Below, piece by piece: positions 25,031 through 33,940 of a DNA stretch of 64,000 nt (position 1 is its first letter; each line of letters opens with the position of its first letter). This stretch comes from Cladorhizidae sp. MBARI D1340-BT2 (taxonomy: Eukaryota > Porifera > Demospongiae > Poecilosclerida > Cladorhizidae), in assembly GCA_028752905.1 (NCBI GenBank), contig JAQNBH010000283.1, forward strand, positions 1 to 64,000. Reading direction: 5' to 3'. A model generated the notes under the pieces. The model saw nothing but the letters and a program-made list of their open reading frames with translations, did no database searches and was not told the DNA's origin. The translations under genes were made by a program, and so were the position numbers.

Positions 25031-25102
25031 GCCCCAGTGGCTTAATGGCTAGAGCACCAACCATGTAAGTTGGAGGTTGCAGGTTCGAGTCCTGTCTGGG
25101 TC
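25031..25102 (+). tRNA. tRNA-Thr(UGU)-like head, consensus example
   Basis: These 72 bases fold as a full cloverleaf by hand: acceptor GCCCCAG/CTGGGTC (only position 2:71 is unpaired), TG, D stem GCTT/GAGC, D loop AATGGCTA with the conserved GG, A26, anticodon stem CCAAC/GTTGG, loop CATGTAA, variable loop AGGTT and T arm GCAGG-TTCGAGT-CCTGT. The anticodon would be UGU (Thr). It resembles eukaryotic tRNA-Thr, which has loop CTTGTAA. The anomaly is A at position 33, where tRNAs nearly always have U, and the lost 2:71 pair. A TTTT pol III terminator lies two bases after the acceptor end. It is more likely a tRNA-derived repeat than a translating tRNA. Confidence 0.5.
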
Positions 25103-25485
25103 GGTTTTCTTTCTTTTCTGTCATGTCTTGCTGGGCCTGCAGTTGGAGTTCATTGAGCTTGCTCACCAAAACCCTAGCCCTTCCCCCTGACTCCAAGCAG
25201 AGTAATGGAATCAACAGTGATTCCAGCCCAGTATGATGTGACAGAGGGGAGGGAGAACGGGTAATGATCATCACACCCACTGACACATGGGGATGTGAAC
25301 CCCCGTTCAGACTACGTACTTGTCCAGCACCTAGCTCTAGCCAGGAGGCCCCAGTGGCTTAATGGCTAGAGCACCAACCATGTAAGTTGGAGGTTGCAGG
25401 TTCGAGTCCTGTCTGCGTCGGTTTTCTTTCTTTTCTGTCATGTCGTGCTGGGCCTGCAGTTGGAGTTCATTAAGCTTGCTCATAA

Positions 25486-25512
25486 AAACCCTAGCCCTTA
25501 GCCCTAGCCCTA
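25486..25512 (+). repeat. Degenerate telomere-like hexamers (CCCTAG)
   Basis: 'aaccctagcccttagccc' followed by 'tagccctac' contains a CCCTTA and CCCTAG hexamers beside the minisatellite. The same pattern appears at about 26284, 27428 and 28652, and in reverse in the right arms ('tagggctagggctaagggc'). It resembles diverged (CCCTAA)n telomere repeat but is too short to be called such. Confidence 0.35.
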
Positions 25513-25647
25513 CAAAGCCACTGTACAAAGCCACTGTACAAAGCCACTGTACAAAGCTACTCTACAAAGCCACTCTACAAAGCCACTGTACAATGCAAAT
25601 GTACAAAGCCACTGTACAAAGCCACTGTACAAAGCCACGGTACAAAA
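25511..25647 (+). repeat. 13-bp minisatellite tract inside a tRNA-headed unit
   Basis: About ten copies of 'tacaaagccactg' with small variants (for example 'ctactctacaaag', 'caaatgtacaaag') follow 'aaccctagcccttagcc' in the tail of unit 25348. Similar tracts sit at the same point in other units: 26308-26430, 27450-27560, 28672-28715 and, displaced, 29596-29652. Confidence 0.85.
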
Positions 25648-28600
25648 ACCCTAGCCCCTCCCCCTGACCCCAAGCAGAGTAATGGGATCAACAGTGGTTC
25701 CAGCCCAGTATGATGTGACAGAGGGGAGGGAGAACGGGTAATGATCATCACGCCCTCTGACACTTGGGTATGTGAACCCCACAGTTCAGACTAATTACTT
25801 GTCCAGCGCCTAGCTCTAGCCAGGAGGCCCCAGTAGCTTAATGGCTAGAGCACCAACCATGTAAGCAGGTTCGAGACCTGTCTGGGTCGGTTTACTTTCT
25901 TTTCTGTCGTGTCGTGCTGGGCCTGCAGTTGGAGTTCATTGAGCTTGATCACAAATACCCTAGCCCCTCCCCCTGACCCCAAGCAGAGTAATGGGATCAA
26001 CAGTGGTCCCAGCCCAGTATGATGTGACAGAGGGGAGGGAGAACAGGTAATGATCATCACACAAGTAGTCGTGATGACACTTGGGGATGTGAACCCCCCA
26101 GTTCAGACTAATTACTTGTCCATCACCTAGCTATAGCCAGGAGGCCCCAGTGGCTTAATGGCTAGAGCACCAACCATGTAAGTTGGAGGTTGCAGGTTCG
26201 AGTCCTGTCTGCGTCGGTTTTCTTTCTTTTCTGTCATGTCGTGCTGGGCCTGCAGTTGGAGTTCATTAAGCTTGCTCATAAAAACCCTAGCCCTTAGCCC
26301 TAGCCCTACAAAGCCACTGTACAAAGCCACTGTACAAAGCCACTGTACAAAGCTACTCTACAAAGCCACTCTACAAAGCCACTGTACAAAGCAAATGTAC
26401 AAAGCCACTGTACAAAGCCACGGTACAAAAACCCTAGCCCCTCCCCCTGATTCCAAGCAGAATAATGGGATCAACAGTGGTCCCAGCCCTGTATGATGTG
26501 ACAGAGGGGAGTGAGAATGGGTAATGATCATCACACAAGTAGTCGCCCCCTTGATGACACTTGGGAATGTGAACCCACCAGTTCAGACTAATTACTTGTC
26601 CAGCGCCTAGCTCTAGCCAGGAGGCCCTAGTGGCTTAATGGCTAGAGCACCAACCATGTATAAGTTGGAGGTTCTGGTTCGAGTCTTGTCTGGGTCGGTT
26701 TTCTTTCTTTTCTGTCATGTCGTGCTGGGCCTGCAGTTGGAGTTCATTGAACTTGCTCACAAAAACCCTAGCCCCTCCCCCTGACTCCAAGCAGAGTAAT
26801 GGAATCAACAGTAGTTCCAGCCCAGTATGATGTGACAGAGGGGAGGGAGAACGGGTAATGATCATCATGCCCCCTGACACTTGGGGATGTGAACCCCACA
26901 GTTCAGACTAATTACTTGTCCTGCGCCTAGCTCTAGCCAGGAAGCGCCAGTGGCTTAATGGCTAGAGCATCAACCATGTAAGTTGGAGGTTGCAGGTTCG
27001 AGTCCTGTCTGGGTCGGTTTTCTTTCTTTTCTATCATGTCGTGCTCGGCCTGCAGTTGGAGTTCATTGAGCTTGCTCACAAAACCCCTATCCCCTCCCCC
27101 TGACTCCAAGCAGAGTAATGAGATCAAAAGTGGTCCCAGCCCAGTATGATGTGACAGAAGGGATGATGTGACAGAAGGGGGGGAGAACGGATAATGATCA
27201 TCACACAAGTAGTCGCCCCCTGACACTTGTGGATGTGAACCCTCCAGTTCAGACTAATTACTTCTCCAGCACCTAGCTCTAGCCAGGAGGCCCCAGTGTT
27301 TAATGGCTATAGCACCAACCATTTAAATTGGAGGTTGCAGGTTCGATCCTGTCTGGGTCTGTTTTCTTTCTTTTCTGTCATGTCATACTGGGCCTGCAGT
27401 TGGAGTTCATTGATTTGCTCACAAAAACCCTAGCCCCTAGCCCTAGCCATACAAAGCCACTGTACAAAGCCAATGTACAAAGCCAGTGTACAAAGCCAAT
27501 GTACAAAGCAAATGTACCAAGCCACTGTACAAAGCTACTGTACAAAGCCACGGTACAAAAACCTAGCCCCTCCCCTGACTCCAAGCAGAGTAATGGGATC
27601 AACAGTGGTCCCAGCCCAGTATAATATGACGGAGGGGAGTGAGAACAGGTAATGATCATCAGACAAGCAGTCGCCCCCTGACACATAGGGATGTGAACCC
27701 CCCAGTTCAGTCTACGTACTTGTCCAGCACCTAGCTCTAGCCAGGAGGCCCCAGTGGCTTAATGGCTAGAGCACTAACCATGTAAGTTGGAGGTTGCAGG
27801 TTCGAGTCCTGTCTGGGTCGGTTTTCTTTCTTTTCTGTCATGTCGTGCTGGGGCTGCAGTTGGAGTTCATTGAGCTTGCTCACAAAACCCCTAGCCCCTC
27901 CCCCTGACTCAAAGCAGAGTAATCGGATCAACAGTGGTCCCAGCCCAGTATGATGTGACAGAGGGGAGGGAGAACGGGTAATGATCATCACACAAGTAGT
28001 CGCCCCCTTACACTTGTGGATATGAACCACACAGTTCATCTAAGTACTTGTCCAGCGCCTAGCTCTTGCCAGGAGGTCCCAGTGGCTTAATGGCTAGAGC
28101 ACCAACCATGTAAGTTGGAGGTTGCAGGTTCGAGTCCTGTCACAGTGGCTTAATGGCTAGAGGCCACAGTAGCTTAATGGCTAGAGCACCAACCATGTAA
28201 GTTGGATGTTGCAGGTTGCAGGTTCGAGTCTCCTGTGTGGGTCGGTTTTCTTTCTTTTCTGTCATGTCGTGCTGGGCCTGCAGTTGGAGTTCATTGAGCT
28301 TGCTCAAAAATACCCTAGCCCCTCTCCCTGACCCCAAGCAGAGTAATGGGATCAACAGTGGTTCCAGCCCAGTATGATGTGACATCATAGGGGAGGGAGA
28401 ACGGGTAATGATCATCACACAAGTACTCGCCCCCTTGATGACACTTGGGGATGTGAACCCACCAGTTCAGACTAATTACTTGGCCAGCGTCTAGCTCTAG
28501 CCAGGAGGCCCCAGTGGCTTAATGGCTAGAGCACCAACCATGTATAAGTTGTAGGTTCTGGTTCGAGTCCTGTCTGGGTCGGTTTTCTTTCTTTTCTGTC

Positions 28601-28906
28601 ATGTCGTGCTGGGCCTGCAGTTGGAGTTCATTGAGCTTGCTCACAAAAACCCTAGCCCCTAGTCCTAGCCCTACAAAGCCACTGTACAAAGCCACTGTAC
28701 AAAGCCACTGTACAAAACCCCTAGTCCCTCCCCCTGACTCCAAGCAGAGTAATGGGATCAACAGTGGTCCCAGCCCAGTATGATGTGACAGAGGGGAGTG
28801 AGAATGGGTAATGATCATCACACAAGTAGTAGCCCCCTGACACTTGTGGATGTGAACCCACCAGTTCAGACTAAGTACTTGTCCAGCACCTAGCTCTAGC
28901 CAGGAG

Positions 28907-28978
28907 GCCCCAGTGGCTTAATGGCTAGAGTACCAACCATGTAAGTTGGAGGTTGCAGGTTCGAGTCCTGTCTGGGTC
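28907..28978 (+). tRNA. tRNA-Thr(UGU)-like head
   Basis: A 72-base head with the same cloverleaf as the consensus. One change (C to T at position 25, 'gctagagtacc') makes the 10:25 pair a wobble. The B box GGTTCGAGTCC and the TTTT two bases beyond the acceptor are intact. A33 is again present in the anticodon loop. Confidence 0.4.
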
Positions 28979-29831
28979 GGTTTTCTTTCTTTTCAGTCAT
29001 GTCGTGCTGGGCCTGCAGTTGGAGTTCATTGAGCTTGCTCATAAAAACCCTAGCCTCTCCCCCTGACTCCCAGCATTGCAATGGAATCAACAGTGGTTCC
29101 AGCTGTGACAGAGGGGAGGGAGAACGGGTAATGATCATCAGGCCCTCTGACATTGGGTATGTGAACCCCACAGTTCAGACTAATTACTTGTCCAGCGCCT
29201 AGCTCTACCCAGGAGGCCCCAGTGGCTTAATGGCTAGAGAACCAACCATGTAAGCAGGTTCGAGTCTTGTCTGCGTCGGATTTCTTTCTTTTCTGTCATG
29301 TCGTGCTGGGCCTGCAGTTGGAGTTCATTGAGCTCCCCTCGCCCTGACTCCAAGCAGAGTAATGGGATCAACAGTGGTCCCAGCCCAGTATGATGTGACA
29401 GAAGGGAGGGAGAACAGGTAATGATCATCATACAAGTAGTCGCCTCCTGACACTTGGGAATGTGAACCCTCCAGTTCAGACTAATTACTTCTCCAGCACC
29501 TAGCTCTAGCCAGGAGGCCCCAGTGGCTTAATGGCTATAGCACCAACCATGTAAGTTGGAGGTTGCAGGTTCGAGTCCTGTCTGGGTCGGTTTTCTACAA
29601 ACAAATGTACAAAGCCACTGTACAAAGCCACTGTACAAAGCCACGGTACAAAACAAACCCTGACTCCAAGCAGAGTAATGGGATCAACAGTGGTCCCAGC
29701 CCAGTATTATGTGACAGAGGCAGTGAGAACGGGTAATGATCATCAGGCAAGTAGTCGTCCCCTGACACATGGGGATGTGAACCCCCCAGTTTAGACTACG
29801 TACTTGTACAGCACCTAGCTCTAGCCAGGAG

Positions 29832-29903
29832 GCCCCAGTGGCTTAATGGCTAGAGCACTAACCATGTAAGTTGGAGGTTGCAGGTTCGAATCCTGTCTGG
29901 GTC
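29832..29903 (+). tRNA. tRNA-Thr(UGU)-like head, last of the left array
   Basis: A 72-base head with 'cactaacc' in the anticodon stem (28:42 becomes a U-G wobble) and B box GGTTCGAATCC. TTTT follows the acceptor at 29906. Its tail is cut after 'cagttggagttg' by the long minisatellite that starts at about 29951. The same variant head occurs at the matching place in the right arms, at about 36890 and 49950. Confidence 0.4.
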
Positions 29904-29950
29904 AGTTTTCTTTCTTTCCTGTCATGTCGTGCTGTGCCTGCAGTTGGAGT

Positions 29951-30465
29951 TGTGGCTTTGTAGAGTGGTTTTTGTATAGTGGCTTTGGACAGCGGCTTTG
30001 TACAGTGGCTTGGTACAGTGGCTTGGTACAGTGGCGTTGTACAGTGGATTTGTGCAGTGGATTTGTGCAGTGGCGTTGTACAGTGGATTTGTGCAGTGGC
30101 GTTGTACCGAGGATTTGTGCAGTGGCTTTTTACAGTGGCTTTGTACATTGGCTTTTTACAGTGGCTTTGTACATTGGCTTTGTACAGTGGCTTTGTATAG
30201 TGGCTTTTTACAGTGGCTTTGTACAGTGGTGATGTACAGTGGCTTTGTACCATGGCTTTGTAGAGTGAGTTTGTACAGTGGCTTTGTACAATTGTGTTGT
30301 ACAGTGGCTTTGTACAGTGGCTTTGTACAGTGGTTTTGTACAGTGGCGTTGTACAGTGGCGTTGTACAGTGGCTTTGTACAGTGGGTTTGTACAGTGCCT
30401 TTGTACAGTGGCGTTGTACAGTGGCTTTGTACATTGGCTTTGTACAGTTGCTTTGTACTGTGCCC
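29951..30465 (+). repeat. Long 13-bp minisatellite, left arm
   Basis: About 40 copies of 'gtggctttgtaca', the reverse complement of the tract inside the tRNA-headed units, with variants 'gtggcgttgtaca', 'gtggatttgtgca' and 'ttggctttgtaca'. It joins the tRNA-headed array to the A+T-rich satellite. Because 13 is not a multiple of 3 and stops are rare in the unit, both strands have overlapping open frames up to 187 codons. These are artefacts. The matching right-arm tract is about a third as long. Confidence 0.9.
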
Positions 30466-32749
30466 ATTATGACAATATTGAAAGATTTCAGAGTTTTTCC
30501 TCAAACCCCCCAAAAACGACCCGATTGGAGCAAAATAGGGTTAAAAAGCGGAGAATTCTGAACAAAAGCTGTTTTCTGTTATTTAAAAGAGTAGAAACAT
30601 TTAAATAATGTTCAAAAGTTATCCATTGACAAGAATGAGCTATTTCAGACTGTTTTTCCTTAAACACTCAAAAATGTCCCAATTGGAGCAAAATTGAGGT
30701 TAAAAAGGGTAAATTTCTCACCAAAAGCGTTTTTCTGTCATTTAAAGTGTAGAAACAGTTTCATGTTTAATAGAAAACTAATGAGAATGAGCAATTTCAG
30801 AACTTTTCCTCAAAAACGTCCCAATTGAAGCAAAATATTCATTTAAAGTGGAGAAACAGTTCCATAATGTTCCAAAAAAAGCTAATGTGCCATTTTGATA
30901 AGAATGAGCGATTTTAGACTGTTTTACCTCAAAATGCTCAAAAACGATCCAATTGGATCAAAATAGAGCTTCTTCTGGTTAAAAAAGGGGAGATATCTCA
31001 TTTAAAGAGTAGAAACAGATGCATAACGTTGTAAAGGAATCTAATGCACATATTTTAAGGAGCGATTTGAGCCTCAAAATTCTCAAACACGTCTCAGTTG
31101 CAGCAAAATAGAGCTTCTTTCGGATAAAATGGGGAGATTTCTCACCAATAACTGTTTTCTGTCATTTAAAGAGTCGACACAGTTCCATAATGTTGAAAAG
31201 GAAGCTAATGTTCCCATTTAGACAAAATTGAGCGATGTCACACCGTTTTTTCTCAAAACACCAAAAAAACTCGATATTAGTGATCAAATTAAGAGCTTAA
31301 AAAGTGGAGATTTCTGACCAAAAGCCATTTTCTGCCATTTAAAGAGTAGAAATAGTTCCATAATGTTTAAAAGCATGCTAATGTGCCCCTTTTGATGCTA
31401 TTTCAGACCTTTTTTCTAAAAATGCTCTTCTTTCGATTAAAAAGGGGAGATTTCCGTTCCATAATGTTGAAAAGCATGCTAAAGTGCACATTTTGACAAG
31501 AATGATCTGTTTTTCCTCAAAACGCTCGAAAATGTCCCAATTGGAGCAAAATATAGCTCTTTGGGTTAAAAAAGGGGAGATTTCTCACCAAAAGTCGTTT
31601 TCTGTAATGAAAAGTTCAATAATGTAGATACGGAAACTAATGTGCCGATTAAAAAAAAATTAGGGATTTCAGCTGTTTCTCCTCAAAATGCTAAAAAGCG
31701 TCCCAATTGGAGCAAAATAGAGCATCTTACGTTAATAGGGGAGATTTCTGACCAAAAACCAGTTTTCTGTCAATTAAAAAGTAGAAACAGCTCGATAATG
31801 TTGTAAAGGAAACTAATGTGTCTTTTGTTAAGAATGAGCGGTTTTTCCTCAAAAACATCTCAATTGGAACAAAATATATTTTTTTCCGGTAAAACGGGGA
31901 GATTTCTTAGCAAGTCATTATAAGAGTAGAAACAGTGCCATAATGTTTCTAATGTTCCCATTTTGACCAAAAATCTATTATGATTCTCGATTAAAATAGC
32001 GGTTAAAAATGGGAGATTTCTGACCAAAAGCCATTTTCTGGCATTTAAAAGTAGAAACAGTTCCATAATGTTGAAAAGGAAGCTAATGTGCCCAATTTGA
32101 TAAGAATGAGCGATTTCAGACCGTTTTTTCAAAATGCTCTTCTTTCGAAGATTTCTGTTCCATAATGTTGAAAAGGAAGCTAAAGTGCACATTTTGACAA
32201 GAATGAGCTGTTTTTCCTCAAAACGCTCAAAAAGTTCACCATTGGAGCAAAATAGAGGGGAGATGTCTCACCAAAAGTCGTTTTCTGTAATTTAAAGTGT
32301 AGAAAAGTTCAATAATGTTGATACGGAAACTAATGTGCCCATTTTTTCAAAATTAGGGGTTTCAGACTGTTTCTTCTCAAATGCTCAAAACCGTAGCAAA
32401 ATAGAGCTTCTTACAGTTAATAGGGACGATTTCTGACCAAAAAGCCGTTTTGTTTCATTTAAAAAGTGAAACACCTCCATAATGTTGTAAAGGAAACTAA
32501 TTGGCGTATTTTATTAAGAATGAGCGGTTTTTCCTCTCAATTGGAACAAAATAGAGTTTTTTCCAGTAAAAAAGGGGAGATTTCCAAGCAAAAGTCATTT
32601 AATGAGTAGAAACAGTTCCATAATGTTGAAAAGGAAACTAATGTGCGATTTTGATAAGAATGATCGATATCAGACTGTTTTCCCTCAAAATGCTCAAAAA
32701 CGTTCCAATTGGAGCAAAATAGCGGTTAAAAATGGGAAATTTCTCATTT
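30466..32749 (+). repeat. A+T-rich satellite of about 179 bp, left arm
   Basis: A consensus unit of about 179 bp runs 'gaatgagcgatttcagac', 'tttttcctcaaaatgctc', 'gtcccaattggagcaaaat', 'gagcttctttcggttaaaa', 'ggggagatttctcacc', 'catttaaagagtagaaacag', 'ttccataatgttgaaaagg' and 'aagctaatgtgcccatttt'. Many monomers are internally deleted, and individual copies are much more diverged from each other than in the other families. It is unlike the 90/182-bp satellite in sequence. It begins inside a monomer next to the minisatellite and ends at an orientation switch. Confidence 0.85.
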
Positions 32750-32760
32750 AAATGAGAAAT
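32739..32760. repeat. 22-bp perfect palindrome at the orientation switch
   Basis: Bases 32739-32760 are a perfect 22-bp palindrome centred on TTTAAA, between satellite in plus orientation and satellite in minus orientation. Every monomer carries 'catttaaa', so the switch occurs at a naturally palindromic site of the monomer. The same point recurs at 45803-45824 and 61608-61629. Confidence 0.85.
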
Positions 32761-33940
32761 CTCCCCTATTTTAACCTCTATTTTGCTCCAATAGGAAGGT
32801 ATTTGATCATTTTTAGGAAAAACAGTCGTGAACTCGCTCATTCTTATCAAAATGGCACATTAGCATCCTTTTGAACATTATGGAACACTTTCTCCACTTT
32901 AAATGAATACTTTGCTCCAATTGGGACGTTTTTGAGCGTTTTGAGGGGAAAAAGTCTGAAATCGCTCATTCTTGGCAAAATGGGCACTTTAGTTTCCTTT
33001 TCAACATTATGGAACTGTTTCTACTCTTAAAATCTCCCTTTTTTACTGGAAAAAACTCTATTTTGTTCTAATTGAGATGTTTTGAGGAAAAACCGCTCAT
33101 TCTTAATAAAAGACGCCTATTAGATTCCTTTACAACATTAATGAGCTGTTTCTACTTTTTAATTGACAGAAATCGGCTTTTTGGTCAGAAATCTCCCCTA
33201 TTAACCGTAAGAAGCTCTATTTTACTCCAATTGGGATGCTTTTAGCATTTTGGGGAGAAACAGTCGGAAATCCCTCATTTTGTAAAAATGGGCACATTAA
33301 TTTCTGTATCAACATTATTGAACTTTTCAACACTTTAAATTACAGAAAACGATTTTTGGTGTGAAATCTCCCCATTTTAACCGAAAGAAGCTCTATTGTG
33401 CTCCAATGGGGAAATATTTGAGCGTTTTTAGGGAAAACAGCTCATTCTTGTCAAAATGTGCAATTTAGCTTCCTTTTCAACATTATGGAACAGAAATCTC
33501 CCCATTTTAACCGAAAGAAGAGCATTATGAGAAAAACCGGTCGTTCATTCTTATAATAATGGCTTCCTTTTCAACATTATGGAACTGTTTCTACTTTTAA
33601 ATGCCAGAAAATGGCTCTTGGTCTGAAATCTCCCATTTTTAACCGCTATTTTATCGAGAACAATTAATGTGTTTTTTTAACGATTTAAGAAAAAAATTCT
33701 AATTTTTGTAAAAATGGGAACATTAGCTTCATTTTCAACATTATGGATCTGTTTGTACTCTTTAAATGACAGAAAACAGCTATTGGTGATAAATCTACCC
33801 TTTTTAACCGAAGAAGCTCTATTTTGCTCCAAATGAGACGAATTGAGAATTTTGAGGAAAAACGGTCTGACATCGCTCATTCTTAACAAAATATGTGCAT
33901 TAGATTCCTTTACAAAATTATGCAGCTGTTTCTACTCTTT
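32750..33940 (-). repeat. Palindrome spacer made of inverted A+T-rich satellite
   Basis: 1,191 bp of the 179-bp satellite in minus orientation, not mirrored at the same register in the left arm. It resembles the start of the right arm shifted by roughly 1.1 kb (for example 'ggaaaaaactctattttgtt' near 33051 and again near 34129). It may be a diverged duplicate of that stretch, or the part deleted from the left arm. Confidence 0.75.

Larger units (their letters stand above)
24548..29950 (+). repeat. Tandem array of 16 tRNA-headed repeats, left arm
   Basis: Units of about 310-330 bp each contain a tRNA-like head, a T-rich segment ('ggttttctttcttttctgtc'), 'ctgcagttggagttcattga', an 'accctagcccct' segment, 'gggatcaacagtggtcccag' and 'gtcgccccctgacactt'. 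Heads start at 24698, 25031, 25348, 25827, 26144, 26624, 26944, 27290, 27748, 28076, 28163, 28508, 28907, 29216, 29517 and 29832. The pol III A-box-like TGGCTTAATGG and B box GGTTCGAGTCC are kept in most. Copies 25827 and 29216 lost about 10 bp before the T arm. At 28141-28165 a head is partly duplicated. In copy 29517 the minisatellite follows the head directly and the usual tail is gone. Either a tRNA-derived SINE or an amplified tRNA pseudogene with flanks would fit. Confidence 0.85.

Noticed and set aside
25511..25647. Possible CRISPR array
   Set aside because: The 13-bp units are contiguous with no spacers, and the surrounding DNA is eukaryotic repeat sequence.
24698..29903. Cluster of functional tRNA-Thr genes
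   Set aside because: A33 in place of U33 and the lost 2:71 pair are shared by nearly all copies, and several copies are deleted in the T arm region or B box. I keep the tRNA-like call but not a translation role.
29998..30561. A 187-codon open frame and its overlapping partners on both strands (LYSGFVQWLCTVA repeats)
   Set aside because: The frame is a translation of the 13-bp minisatellite. With a 13-bp unit all three frames cycle through the same peptides and both strands are open, so length here carries no coding signal.
31860..32192. A 110-codon and other frames in the A+T-rich satellite
   Set aside because: They cross monomer boundaries, change with each indel between monomers, and appear on whichever strand lacks stops locally.
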